A stretch of 64,000 nt of DNA from DASUBV01 sp035532295 (GCA_035532295.1 DATKRH010000247.1:17364-81363), one strand, 5' to 3'; shown: positions 7,609 through 16,525, counted from the stretch's first letter. Notes: a model not told the origin generated them from the sequence alone. Program-made: numbers and translations.

Positions 7609-8451
7609 ATGCCGAACGCGGTCGCCCGGTTCGCAGGTTTTGCCGCCGAGTACGACGCGGCCAGGCCGCACCCCCCGGTCAAGCTGGCTGAGGTGCTCAT
7701 GCAATGGGCGGGTGCTCCCGCGCCCGACGTGGTCGACCTGGGCGCCGGCACGGGGCTGTCCGCCGCGATCTGGGCCGGCCGTGCCCGCAGCGTCATCGCG
7801 GTCGAGCCGGGCGCCGGAATGCGCGCCGTCGCCATGCGCCGGCTCGGCCTGACGCCGGAGCCGGAGCCGGGGGCGGGATCGGCGCCGGGATCGGGATCGG
7901 CGCCCGCCGAGGGCGCGACCAGGTTCTCGGTGCTGGCCGGGACCGCCGAGCAGACCGGGCTTCCCGACGCCTGCGCGGACATCGTGACGGCCAGCCAGGC
8001 CATGCACTGGTTCGACGCATCCCGCGCGCTGCCCGAGATTGTCAGGATCCTGCGGCCGGGCGGCGTCTTCGCCGCCTACGACTGCGACTGGCCGCCCTGC
8101 ATCGACTGGGAGACCGACGCCGCCTACGAGGAGTTCGCCACCCGGGTGACCGAACTGGAGACCACGCGCGGGCTGCGTCCCCCGCATGCGGGCAAGCGAC
8201 ACCTGCAGCGGATCACGGCCAGCGGGCTCTTCCGGCGGGCGCGGGAGATCGCCGTGGACAGCCAGGAGCAGGGCGACGCCGGGCGACTGATCGACGTGGC
8301 GCTCAGCCAGGGCGGCGCCGTCGCGCTGCTGGAGGCAGGCGTGACCGAGGACGAGATCGGCCTGCGAGCCCTGCGCGAGATCGCCGGACGGCGGCTGACC
8401 GGGCCGCGCACCTGGCGGTGGACCTACCGGGTCCGGATGGCCGTCAAGTAG
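7609..8451 (+). CDS. class I SAM-dependent methyltransferase
   Basis: A 280-residue methyltransferase of the Methyltransf_11/UbiE-like type. The SAM-binding motif VDLGAGTGLSA is at about residue 43, the acidic post-I loop is AVEPGAGM, and SQAMHWFD/LRPGG mark motifs II-III. AGGAG at 7598-7602 precedes ATG by 6 nt. A Pro-Glu-Gly-Ala-Ser insert at about residues 83-103 derives from short GC-rich repeats and lengthens the loop after motif I. The substrate cannot be inferred; a second methyltransferase of the same type lies at 62.6-63.4 kb. Confidence 0.85.
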   Translation: MPNAVARFAGFAAEYDAARPHPPVKLAEVLMQWAGAPAPDVVDLGAGTGLSAAIWAGRARSVIAVEPGAGMRAVAMRRLGLTPEPEPGAGSAPGSGSAPAEGATRFSVLAGTAEQTGLPDACADIVTASQAMHWFDASRALPEIVRILRPGGVFAAYDCDWPPCIDWETDAAYEEFATRVTELETTRGLRPPHAGKRHLQRITASGLFRRAREIAVDSQEQGDAGRLIDVALSQGGAVALLEAGVTEDEIGLRALREIAGRRLTGPRTWRWTYRVRMAVK

Positions 8452-8533
8452 CTGCCCCGGTCCCCCGCTGGTTCCGGCTGGCTCCCGCCGCCCCCGCCCC
8501 GCCCCCGCCTGCCGCCGGGTCGCCCGATAGCTA

Positions 8534-8549
8534 GTTGCCGTTAAGCAAC
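8534..8549 (+). promoter_or_regulatory. inverted repeat / promoter region of the exporter gene
   Basis: GTTGC-6 nt-GCAAC is a perfect 5-bp inverted repeat about 37 bp before the chosen start of the MFS exporter. TTGCCG at 8535 and TAGGCT at 8560 could be weak -35 and -10 elements (19 bp apart). The layout fits a repressor site over a promoter, as is common for drug exporters; no cognate regulator is adjacent. Confidence 0.35.
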
Positions 8550-8585
8550 CTTTTCGCGGTAGGCTCAATCATCGTGCGGATAACG

Positions 8586-10391
8586 ATGGGGCAGCGGCGA
8601 GCAGGGCAGGACACGACGGAGCGCAGCCAGGCTGGGCAGGGCGCCCAGGACGAGGCGGGCCAGGACGGCCGCTACCGGTGGGTGGCGCTGTCGAACACGA
8701 CACTTAGCATGACCATGGCCACGATCGACGGCTCGATCGTGATCATCGCGATGCCGGCGATCTTCCGGGGCCTTCACCTGGACCCCACGGCGCCCGGCAA
8801 CATCAGCTACCTGCTCTGGATGATCATCGGGTACCTGCTGATCACCGCGGTGGCGGTGGTCACGCTCGGCCGCCTGGGCGACATGTTCGGCCGGGTACGG
8901 ATCTACAACCTGGGCTTCGTGGTGTTCACGCTGGCCTCGATCGGGCTGTCCCTGGACCCGCTGACCGGCGGCCCGGGGGCGCTGTGGCTGATCATCGGCC
9001 GGATGGTGCAGGCCTTCGGCGGCGCCATGCTGATGGCCAACTCGGCCGCGATCCTGACCGACGCGTTCCCGGCCAACAAGCGCGGCATGGCGCTGGGCAT
9101 TAACCAGATTGCCGGCATCTCCGGCCAGTTCGTGGGGCTGCTGCTCGGCGGCGTGCTCGCGGCCTGGGACTGGCGCGCGGTGTTCTGGGTGAACGTCCCG
9201 ATCGGCATCTTCGGCACGGTGTGGTCGTACAAGAAACTGCGCGAGATCTCGGCCATGCGGCGCGCCCGGCTCGACTGGTGGGGCAACATCACGTTCGCGG
9301 CGGGCGCCAGCCTGCTGCTGATCGCGATCACCTACGGCATCCAGCCCTACGGCGGCCACGCCACCGGATGGACCAGTCCCTTCGTCCTGTCCGGCCTGCT
9401 GGGCGGCGTGGCGATCCTTGCTGTGTTCTGCCTGATCGAGACCCGCGTCGCCGAGCCGATGTTTTACCTCGGGCTGTTCAGGATCCGGGCGTTCGCGGCG
9501 GGCAACGCGGCCAGCCTGCTGGGCTCGATCGCTCGCGGCGGGCTGCAGTTCATGCTGATCTTCTGGCTGCAGGGAGTCTGGCTGCCCCTGCACGGCTACT
9601 CCTTCTCGCAGACCCCGCTGTGGGCCGGCATCTACATGCTGCCGCTGACCGCGGGCTTCCTGATCGCCGGCCCGATCTCGGGCTACCTCTCGGACAAGTA
9701 CGGCCCGCGGCTGTTCGCGACCGGCGGGCTGCTGGTGGGCGCGGGCGCCTTCACCGGCCTGCTGCTGCTGCCGGTCGACTTCCCCTACTGGGCCTTCGCG
9801 CTGATTATCTGCGCCAACGGGCTGGGCTCGGGCCTGTTCGCCTCGCCGAACACCTCGGCGATCATGAGCAGCGTGCCGGCCCAGCACCGGGGCGCGGCCT
9901 CGGGCATGCGCTCCACGTTCCAGAACTCCGGCATGTCGCTGTCGATCGGCATCTTCTTCTCCCTGATGATCGCCGGGCTGGCGGCGGCCCTCCCCCAGGC
10001 CCTGTCCGCCGGCCTGCGCGCCAAGGGGGTCCCGGCGGGGATAGCGGCGCATGTCGCGCACCTGCCGCCGGTCAGCACGCTGTTCGCATCGTTCCTCGGC
10101 TACAACCCGATCGGCAGCCTGCTGGCGCCCTACGGGGTACTCGGGAAGCTCTCCCCGCACAACGCCGCCGTGCTGACCAGCAAGGAGTTCTTCCCGACCC
10201 TGATCTCCGGGCCGTTCCATCACGGCCTGGTGGTGGTGTTCACCGCGGCCATCGCCATGTCGCTGGCCGGCGCCCTGGTCTCGCTGACCCGCGGCAAGCA
10301 GTTCATCTACGCCGAGCCGGCCGTCCCCGCCCCGCAGGCGGGCCCGGCGATGCCCAACCGTGATCAGGCACGCTCACCTTCTCCCAGCTAA
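8586..10391 (+). CDS. MFS transporter, EmrB/QacA (DHA2, 14-TM) family
   Basis: A drug:proton antiporter of about 601 residues. The family hallmark near the N-terminus, TIDGSIVIIAMPAI, is present, as are the loop 2-3 motif LGRLGDMFGRVR and the DW/R-containing motif C region FWVNVPIGI. Length and pattern fit 14 transmembrane helices, and the C-terminal loop before the last helix is long. It probably exports hydrophobic drugs or metabolites. Starts at GTG 8574 and TTG 8535 are also possible; ATG 8586 is the most conservative. It stands alone between the methyltransferase and a secreted-protein gene. Confidence 0.87.
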   Translation: MGQRRAGQDTTERSQAGQGAQDEAGQDGRYRWVALSNTTLSMTMATIDGSIVIIAMPAIFRGLHLDPTAPGNISYLLWMIIGYLLITAVAVVTLGRLGDMFGRVRIYNLGFVVFTLASIGLSLDPLTGGPGALWLIIGRMVQAFGGAMLMANSAAILTDAFPANKRGMALGINQIAGISGQFVGLLLGGVLAAWDWRAVFWVNVPIGIFGTVWSYKKLREISAMRRARLDWWGNITFAAGASLLLIAITYGIQPYGGHATGWTSPFVLSGLLGGVAILAVFCLIETRVAEPMFYLGLFRIRAFAAGNAASLLGSIARGGLQFMLIFWLQGVWLPLHGYSFSQTPLWAGIYMLPLTAGFLIAGPISGYLSDKYGPRLFATGGLLVGAGAFTGLLLLPVDFPYWAFALIICANGLGSGLFASPNTSAIMSSVPAQHRGAASGMRSTFQNSGMSLSIGIFFSLMIAGLAAALPQALSAGLRAKGVPAGIAAHVAHLPPVSTLFASFLGYNPIGSLLAPYGVLGKLSPHNAAVLTSKEFFPTLISGPFHHGLVVVFTAAIAMSLAGALVSLTRGKQFIYAEPAVPAPQAGPAMPNRDQARSPSPS

Positions 10392-10442
10392 ATGGCGTCC
10401 TAGACAGTGAATGGTTCCGCACTGCTAGGAGGAAAAACACCC

Positions 10443-10961
10443 GTGAAATGCTCTCTGCTTCGCCGCGGCCGGCTGGTCGCGATGACCGCGGCGGTCGCGA
10501 TGGGCGCCGGCGCCCTGTCGCTGGCCGCCGCCCTGCCCGCCGCGGCGTCGACCGCCGCGCCGGCCCAGGCAGCTATCCAGCCGGCCCAGGCAGCTATCCA
10601 GCCGGCTACCCGGGCGGCCGCGCCGGCCTGGGCCCATCCGATCGTTTTAGTCAACTGTCGCCACCACGGTGTGGTGCTCCCCCGCAAGTACATCCTGACC
10701 TGCGCGGACGCCAACAACTACCTGACCCGGCTGCGGTGGGTGAGCTGGCGTACGGTGGCCTACGGCAGCGGCATCGAGCACATCAACAACTGCGTGCCCA
10801 GCTGCGCCGCCGGCCATTTCCACCGCTTCCGCGTGCTCATCACGGTCTGGCGGCCCAAGCGGTGGAAGCACCACCCCGGCTGGTTCACGTTCACGAGGTT
10901 CACGGTGATCTACACCCATCGGCGGCCGGACCATCAGCTGACGGCCACCTTCCGCGTGTAG
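10443..10961 (+). CDS. secreted hypothetical protein with signal peptide
   Basis: A 172-residue protein starting at GTG 10443, with AGGAGG at 10427-10432. The N-terminus (KCSLLRRGR followed by an Ala/Leu-rich core and AAAS) is a clear Sec signal peptide. After it, a 21-nt tandem duplication gives two copies of AQAAIQP. The mature part is rich in His, Trp and Arg and holds four Cys (NCRHHG, LTCAD, NNC, SCAAG) that could form two disulfides. No domain was recognised; probably a small extracytoplasmic protein restricted to actinomycetes. Confidence 0.72.
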   Translation: MKCSLLRRGRLVAMTAAVAMGAGALSLAAALPAAASTAAPAQAAIQPAQAAIQPATRAAAPAWAHPIVLVNCRHHGVVLPRKYILTCADANNYLTRLRWVSWRTVAYGSGIEHINNCVPSCAAGHFHRFRVLITVWRPKRWKHHPGWFTFTRFTVIYTHRRPDHQLTATFRV

Positions 10962-11022
10962 ACGGGTAACGGCCGGCTTCCACGTGTAGAGGAGACGGTG
11001 CTGCGCGGCATAAGATGATGGA

Positions 11023-11247
11023 GTGCCACGCTACGAGTACCGATGCCGGGCCTGCGGAGACACCTTCGAGCAGTCCCGGCCGATGAGCCAGGCGTCTGAC
11101 CCCGCGGCCTGCCCGCAGGGCCACGAGGACACCGTGAAGCTGCTGTCGACCGTGGCGGTGGGCGGCCGGGCCGGATCTTCGTCCCCCGCCCCCCGCGGCG
11201 GCGGAGGCGGCGGGGGCTGCTGCGGCGGAGCCTGCGGCTGCGGCTGA
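11023..11247 (+). CDS. FmdB-family zinc-ribbon protein
   Basis: A 74-residue protein with the FmdB N-terminus PRYEYRCRACGDTFEQ. The second half-site is CPQGH rather than the usual CxxC, a variant (Cys/His) that could still bind zinc. The tail is a glycine run ending in a Cys-rich CCGGACGCG, common in actinobacterial members. FmdB proteins are presumed regulatory, but the molecular role is unknown. The start is GTG 11023. Confidence 0.8.
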   Translation: MPRYEYRCRACGDTFEQSRPMSQASDPAACPQGHEDTVKLLSTVAVGGRAGSSSPAPRGGGGGGGCCGGACGCG

Positions 11248-11312
11248 AGCGCCGCAGGCGCGCCACAGGGGTGGGCTAGAAGTGCGTCCGTGAGTCGGCC
11301 CGGCGCCGCGGA

Positions 11313-12329
11313 TCAGCTCCCCGGCCCGCGCAGGCCGCCCGCCACCTTCTCGGCGATCAGCTCCAGCGACCGGATGCGGTCCTCGATGTCATAAACCTGC
11401 GCGGTGAGCATCAGCTCATCCGCGCCGGTCCGCTCCAGGAGGCTGGCCAGCTGCCGGCGGACCGTGTCCGGGGAGCCGATGGCCTGGTCGGCGAAGCGCT
11501 GCCGGATCATCTCCTGGTCGAGGCCGGAGTAGGGATAGGCGGCCGCGTCGGCCGGCGTGGCCAGCGGCTGCGGGCGGCCGGCGCGCATCCGCAGGAACGA
11601 CAGGGCGGCGGGGCCGGACAGCCACTGGGCGCGCTCGTCGGTGCTCGCGCAGATGGCGACGACCGCGAGCATCGCATACGGCCGCCGCAGCCAGCGCGAG
11701 GGCCGGAAGTTTTCCCGGTACAGCGCGAGCGCGGGCTCGGTGCTGCCGGCGCTGAAGTGATGCGCGAACGAGAACGGCAGGCCCAGCAGCCCGGCCAGCC
11801 GGGCGCTGAAGTCGCTCGAGCCCAGCAGCCAGATCGCTGGCATGTCGCCGCGGCCGGGCATCGCCAGGATCGGCCACCGCTCGTTCTCGCCGGTGAACAG
11901 CGAGATCAAGTCGGCCAGCTCATCGGGGAACGCCTCCGCCGACAGCCCTTCCGTGGTGCGCCGCAGCGCGAGCGCGGTGAGCTGGTCGGTGCCGGGGGCC
12001 CGGCCGATGCCCAGGTCCACCCGGCCCGGGTGCAGCGCCTCCAGCGTCCCGAACTGCTCGGCCACCACCAGTGGCGCGTGGTTGGGCAGCATCACGCCGC
12101 CGGACCCGACCCGGATGGTCGAGGTCGCCGCGGCCAGGTGGGCGATCAGGACGGCTGGCGCCGAGCTGGCGATGGCCGGCATGTTGTGATGCTCGGCCAC
12201 CCAGAACCGGTGATAGCCGAGCTCCTCGGCGCGCTGGGCCGCCGCGGTGGTCCTGTGCAGTGCCTGGCTGGCACTGGCTCCGGCGGCTACGGGCGAGGCG
12301 TCCAGGACGGACAAGGGCACATCGATCAC
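11313..12329 (-). CDS. LLM-class flavin-dependent oxidoreductase (luciferase-like)
   Basis: A 338-residue bacterial-luciferase-like monooxygenase of the 'alkanal monooxygenase-like' single-domain group. Key features are PLSVLDASPV at the N-terminus, RFWVAEHHNMP, the VGSGGVMLPNHAPL strand/loop that lines the flavin pocket, and DLGIGRAPGTD. The open frame extends far upstream, antisense to the next gene, but homology begins at GTG 12329, giving the normal family length. It uses reduced FMN or F420 and O2 on an unknown substrate. Convergent with fmdB, divergent from the next gene. Confidence 0.86.
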   Translation of the reverse strand: MIDVPLSVLDASPVAAGASASQALHRTTAAAQRAEELGYHRFWVAEHHNMPAIASSAPAVLIAHLAAATSTIRVGSGGVMLPNHAPLVVAEQFGTLEALHPGRVDLGIGRAPGTDQLTALALRRTTEGLSAEAFPDELADLISLFTGENERWPILAMPGRGDMPAIWLLGSSDFSARLAGLLGLPFSFAHHFSAGSTEPALALYRENFRPSRWLRRPYAMLAVVAICASTDERAQWLSGPAALSFLRMRAGRPQPLATPADAAAYPYSGLDQEMIRQRFADQAIGSPDTVRRQLASLLERTGADELMLTAQVYDIEDRIRSLELIAEKVAGGLRGPGS

Positions 12330-12425
12330 GTGAGCAGCAACCCGCCGCGGGCCCCGTTTCTTCCGTGGCCCGTTTCGTCTGCGGCTCGGTAAGGTGACGG
12401 CAGCCGAGCCGCCGGGAGGTACGCC

Positions 12426-13199
12426 ATGACCGTGAGCCCTGAGCAGTACTACGCGCAGATCGAGGCGGGCGCCGCCGCCATCGCCGCGCTGGTCGACGAC
12501 GGCGACCTGGCCCGGCCCATCCCGACCTGCCCGGACTGGACGCTGCGCGAGCTGGCCATTCACGTCGGCCGGGCGCACCGGTGGGCGGCGGCGATCACCG
12601 GGACCCGGTCGGCGGAGTTCATCCCGTTCAAGTCCGTGCCCGACGGCCGGTTCCCTGACGACCCGGCGCAGCGCGCGCCCTGGCTGACCGCGGGGGCGCA
12701 GCGGGCCATCGCGGCCATCTCCGGCGCCGGCGACGACCTGGTGTGGGCGTTCGGCGAGCTGGTCCCGGCCCGCTTCTGGGGACGCCGGATGTGCCACGAG
12801 ACACTCGTCCACTCCGCCGACGCCCAGCTGGCCGCCGGCCGCCGGCCAGACATCGACCCGCGGGTGGCCGCGGACGCCATCGACGAGTGGCTCACCGTCA
12901 CCAGCGGCCCGCTCTACGGCCGCCCCGACCCGCGCGCGGCGGCCCTGCCGCCGGGCCGCGTCCTGCACGTGCACGCCACCGACGAGGGCCTGGACGGCGC
13001 GGGCGAGTGGCTCATCAGCCACGGCCCGGACGGGGTGGCCGTACAGCCGGGCCACGGCAAGGGTGACGCCGCGCTGACCGGCCCGGCCGCCGCGCTGCTG
13101 CTCGTCCTGGTCCGCCGGGCGCCCGCCGACGACGGCGCCGTTACCCTGTTCGGGGACGGCACGCTGCTGACCCGGTGGCTGGCGCAGACCTCGTTCTGA
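12426..13199 (+). CDS. maleylpyruvate isomerase family mycothiol-dependent enzyme
   Basis: A 257-residue protein of the TIGR03083 / MDMPI group (DinB-like four-helix fold plus a C-terminal domain). CPDWTLRELAIHVGRAHRW contains the first metal-ligand His, and CHETLVHSADAQL contains the Glu/His pair. Such enzymes use mycothiol as thiol cofactor, which supports an actinobacterial host. Many paralogs have unknown substrates, so isomerase activity itself is not implied. Start ATG 12426 has a GGGAGG element 5-10 nt upstream. Confidence 0.83.
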   Translation: MTVSPEQYYAQIEAGAAAIAALVDDGDLARPIPTCPDWTLRELAIHVGRAHRWAAAITGTRSAEFIPFKSVPDGRFPDDPAQRAPWLTAGAQRAIAAISGAGDDLVWAFGELVPARFWGRRMCHETLVHSADAQLAAGRRPDIDPRVAADAIDEWLTVTSGPLYGRPDPRAAALPPGRVLHVHATDEGLDGAGEWLISHGPDGVAVQPGHGKGDAALTGPAAALLLVLVRRAPADDGAVTLFGDGTLLTRWLAQTSF

Positions 13200-13264
13200 G
13201 CCGCGGCCGGGAGCGCGCCGTGTAATGACGGCGAAACAGTTCCCGACTACGCTCTTGACGTTCC

Positions 13265-13342
13265 CAGGCGCCGATCTGGTCCTACCGCGACTACTGGGGC
13301 ACGCTGGTGAGCTCGTTCGACATTCAGGCCCGGCTCGCCTGA
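13265..13342 (+). pseudogene. remnant of a transglutaminase-like protein (N-terminal domain)
   Basis: One frame between a TGA at 13256 and a TGA at 13340 reads IWSYRDYWGTLVSSFDI, which matches the characteristic YxDYWGTxVTxFE stretch of the N-terminal beta domain of bacterial transglutaminase-like proteins. Nothing of the rest of that protein survives on either side, so this is a short relic of a deleted gene. Confidence 0.45.
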
Positions 13343-13349
13343 GTGACCG

Positions 13350-13889
13350 CTACAGCCAGCTGATCCGCGCGCTGGTCAGCTCGCCGCCGGCCGGGGCGGC
13401 GGCCAGCTCGCCGGCCTTGACCCGGTCCAGCAGGCCGCGCAGCGCCCGCTCGATGTCGGGGACCGACGCGCGCAGCTGCTCGGCGTCGGCCGCCAGCGCG
13501 GCATCGGACTCGATCCCGGCCTGCTCCAGCAGCCCGCCCAGGTCCGCAAGCCGCTCCCCGACCCAGCGCACCGGATCGCCGGACAGGCCGCGGTCAAAGA
13601 CCCGCTTGCCGGGCTCCCAGCCGCGGAAGCCCGGGTGGTGGTGCGCGCGGTTGAGGCTGCCGGGCGGCCCGTCGGCGGCCTCGAGCAGGTCGGCGCGCCA
13701 GACCGGCTGGGCAACCTCGATCGGCCGGGCCGAGTAGATGGACCCGTTCAGCTCGCCCTGGGCCATCATCCGCACTTCCAGGCGCACGCCGCGCTCGGGG
13801 CCTTCCTGGCCCTTGCCCGGGTTGGGGTCAACGAAGTACAGGTCGCTGAGCACGACGCCGACTCGGTCGAAGGCAAACAGCTGCAGCAT
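13350..13889 (-). CDS. conserved hypothetical protein
   Basis: A 179-residue protein starting at ATG 13889 with AGGGAG 6 nt upstream. It opens with a beta-type segment (LQLFAFDRVGVVLSDLYFVDPNP), has a middle segment with RPIEVAQPVWRADLLE, and ends in a helical segment (ADAEQLRASVPDIERALRGLLD). There are no membrane segments, signal peptide or metal motifs. Codon use is typical of the chromosome. I do not recognise the family. Confidence 0.6.
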   Translation of the reverse strand: MLQLFAFDRVGVVLSDLYFVDPNPGKGQEGPERGVRLEVRMMAQGELNGSIYSARPIEVAQPVWRADLLEAADGPPGSLNRAHHHPGFRGWEPGKRVFDRGLSGDPVRWVGERLADLGGLLEQAGIESDAALAADAEQLRASVPDIERALRGLLDRVKAGELAAAPAGGELTSARISWL

Positions 13890-14126
13890 GAGAACTCCCT
13901 CACCGCTGATCCAGGCACGTCTGCCTCAATCCTCCATGGTTGCGTCCCATAGAGCCAGCGCAGGGTCCCTGCAGGGCCCGGCGGGCGGCGCGGTGCGTGC
14001 GCGCCGAGGGTTCACACCTGCCGCAGCCTAGCCGCTGGTACAGTCTGCGGCAGATGTCCTTTCGCCCTGGTTGACGCACTCCGCCCGGGCCGGGGCCCGG
14101 CCCGCCCATAGCTGCGAGGTCATGCA

Positions 14127-15746
14127 TTGCCCGACGCGCCGCCGGACCTGGTGCCTGAAGCCGCCGGCGTGCCCGCGCCACCGGATGCGCTGACGGATGC
14201 GCCACCGGATGCGCTGACGGCCGCCAAGCTGTCGGGCAGCGGATTCTCCCTGGTCAACGGGGTCCACGGGGCCCGGCGGACGACCATCCGGCGGACCTGG
14301 CTGGACACCTTCGACTGGCGCCTGTATCGCGCCGGGCTCACCCTGGAGCAGGTCACCGGCCGCGGTGGGACCGAGCTCAGGCTGACTGGCCGGGACGGGA
14401 CCGGTGTCGCCGCCGAGCAGTTCCAGGGCGCGGCCCGCGGCCGGGCCCCGCGATGGCCAGGCCAGCCAGACGCGCTGCCGGCCGGGCCGCTCGCCGAGCG
14501 CCTGGCGTCCGTGGTCGGCGTCCGGGCGCTGCTGCCGGTGGCCAGGGCCACCAGCGCCGTGCGCGAGCAGCGGGCGCTGAACGACGACGCTAAGACCATC
14601 GCCAGGGTCACCGCGGACCAGATGTCGGTGACCTACCCGGCGGCGGCGCAGCTGCCGGAGCGGCTGGCCGTGAGCGCGGTGCGCGGGTACCAGGCCCAGG
14701 CCAGCCGGCTGGCCGGCCTGCTGGCCGCGCTGCCCGGCGTCACGACCGATGAGCGGCCCGCCCTTGAAGCCGTGCTGGCGGCGGCCGGGCGGCGCGCCGG
14801 GGACTACTCGGGCCGGATCGATGTCCAGCTGACCGCCGGGATGCCCGCCGCGACGGCGATGGCGTCGGTTTTCACCACGCTGCTGGGCATGCTGGAGGCC
14901 AACGTCCCCGGCACGATCTCCGACCTCGACACCGAGTTCCTGCACGACCTGCGGGTGTCGGTGCGGCGCACCAGGAGCGCGCTCAAGCTGGCCGGGCAGG
15001 TCCTGCCGCGCGGGGTCCGCGCGCGGTTCCAGCCGGAGTTCAAGTGGCTGGGCGACCTGACCACCCCGACCCGCGATCTCGATGTCTACCTGCTGGGCCT
15101 GCCGGACATGACGGCCCGCCTCGTCGGCGCCGACGAGGCCGATCTCGAGCCGTTCGGCGATCACCTGCGGCGGGCGCGCGGCCGGGCGCAGCGCGAGCTG
15201 GCGGGCGGGCTGCGCTCGGCCCGGTTCGGGCACCTGTGCCGGGACTGGCGCGACGCGCTCGACGAGGCGGCCGCCACCACCCGCCGCAGGCCGACGGCCG
15301 AGGCCCTGGCGGCGTCCAGCATCGCCGCCGTGCACCGCCGGGTCCTGACCAGCGGCGCCGTGATCACCGCGGTGTCCCCGCCGGAAAGCCTGCACGACCT
15401 GCGCAAGCGATGCAAGGAGCTGCGGTACCTGCTGGAGATCTTCGCCTCGCTGCACGCCCCGAGCGTGCAGTGGCGGGCGGTCCAGGAGCTCAAGGGCCTG
15501 CAGGACTGTCTCGGCGAGTTCCAGGACACCGACGTGCAGCGCGCCGAACTGCGGGCCTTCGCCGTCCAGATGATGGACGAGCGGCGGACGCCGGCGCAGA
15601 CCCTGCTGGCCATGGGCGAGATAGCGGCCGGCCTCGCGCGCCGGCAGCGCCGGGCCCGGTCGCAGTTCGCCGGGCTGTTCGCCGACTTCGCCAGCCCGGC
15701 CGGCCGGGCCAGGATCGCGGCGCTGACCAGGCAGGCCGTCTCATGA
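14127..15746 (+). CDS. CYTH-like/CHAD domain protein
   Basis: A 539-residue protein from a TTG start with a GAGGT element 7-8 nt upstream. Residues ~40-210 look like a degenerate CYTH (triphosphate tunnel) domain: YRAGLTLEQ and LRLTGRDG survive but the N-terminal ExExK metal motif is missing. Residues ~235-520 form a CHAD domain with the conserved His-Asp-Leu-Arg helices (EFLHDLRVSVRRTRSALK; SLHDLRKRCKELRYLL). CHAD domains bind polyphosphate and target proteins to polyphosphate granules. The N-terminal 30 residues contain a Pro/Asp repeat. The stop overlaps the ATG of a ParA gene (ATGA), so the two are made together. Confidence 0.85.
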   Translation: MPDAPPDLVPEAAGVPAPPDALTDAPPDALTAAKLSGSGFSLVNGVHGARRTTIRRTWLDTFDWRLYRAGLTLEQVTGRGGTELRLTGRDGTGVAAEQFQGAARGRAPRWPGQPDALPAGPLAERLASVVGVRALLPVARATSAVREQRALNDDAKTIARVTADQMSVTYPAAAQLPERLAVSAVRGYQAQASRLAGLLAALPGVTTDERPALEAVLAAAGRRAGDYSGRIDVQLTAGMPAATAMASVFTTLLGMLEANVPGTISDLDTEFLHDLRVSVRRTRSALKLAGQVLPRGVRARFQPEFKWLGDLTTPTRDLDVYLLGLPDMTARLVGADEADLEPFGDHLRRARGRAQRELAGGLRSARFGHLCRDWRDALDEAAATTRRRPTAEALAASSIAAVHRRVLTSGAVITAVSPPESLHDLRKRCKELRYLLEIFASLHAPSVQWRAVQELKGLQDCLGEFQDTDVQRAELRAFAVQMMDERRTPAQTLLAMGEIAAGLARRQRRARSQFAGLFADFASPAGRARIAALTRQAVS

Positions 15747-16519
15747 AGATCTTCGCGACCTACAACATCAAGGGCGGCGTCGGCAAGACCTCCACCGCCG
15801 TCAACCTGGGTTACCTCGCGGCCCGCGACGGCTACCGGGTGCTGCTGTGGGATCTGGACCCGCAGGGCGCGGCCAGCTTCCTGTTCCGCATCCGGCCGCG
15901 GGTCAAGGGCGGCGGGAAGGCCCTGATCCGGGGCACCCGGCCGGTCGATGACGCGATCAAGGGGACCGACTTCGAGAACCTGGACCTGCTCCCGGCCGAC
16001 TTCACCTACCGCAATCTCGACCTGATCCTGGACGGGGCCAAGAAGCCCGCGCGGCGGCTGGCCAGCCTGCTGGCGCCGCTGCGGTCGGAGTATGACGTGG
16101 TCATCCTGGACTGCCCGCCGAGCATCTCGCTGCTGTCCGAGAGCGTCCTGCACGCCGCCGACGTCCTGCTGGTCCCGCTGATCCCCACCACGCTGTCGGT
16201 TCGCACCCTCGACCAGCTCACCGACTTCATCGGCGGCTTCACCGGGAAGCGACCGCAGATCCTCGCGTTCTTCTCGATGATCGATCAGCGCAAGCGGCTG
16301 CATAAGCAGATCGCCCAGGAACTCCCGGCGCAGCGGGCGGATTTCGCGGCGACGGTCATCCCGGCGCTGTCGCTGATCGAGCAGATGTCGGTCGAGCGGG
16401 CGCCGGTGACCGCGTTCTCGCCCCGCAGCCAGGCCGCCCGGCGGTACAGCGAGCTGTGGGCCGAGGCCCGTGCGCGAGCCGGCCTCAGTCCGTCGGCCAG
16501 GCCCGGGCCGGCGGACTAA
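15743..16519 (+). CDS. ParA/Soj-family ATPase
   Basis: A 258-residue ParA-type ATPase with the deviant Walker A KGGVGKTS at residues 9-16, Walker A' WDLDPQG, and Walker B VVILDCPPS. Dimerising ParA ATPases move along the nucleoid in response to a partner that stimulates hydrolysis; they segregate plasmids and chromosomes or position large cytoplasmic cargo. No ParB gene follows. Instead it is translationally coupled to the CHAD gene, suggesting that the cargo is a polyphosphate body with the CHAD protein as adaptor (inference). Confidence 0.87.
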   Translation: MKIFATYNIKGGVGKTSTAVNLGYLAARDGYRVLLWDLDPQGAASFLFRIRPRVKGGGKALIRGTRPVDDAIKGTDFENLDLLPADFTYRNLDLILDGAKKPARRLASLLAPLRSEYDVVILDCPPSISLLSESVLHAADVLLVPLIPTTLSVRTLDQLTDFIGGFTGKRPQILAFFSMIDQRKRLHKQIAQELPAQRADFAATVIPALSLIEQMSVERAPVTAFSPRSQAARRYSELWAEARARAGLSPSARPGPAD

Positions 16520-16525
16520 CCGCGG

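Noticed and set aside
11313..13055. Single 580-residue flavin monooxygenase
   Set aside because: The upstream 240 codons are the antisense of the mycothiol-dependent enzyme gene; family similarity begins only at GTG 12329.
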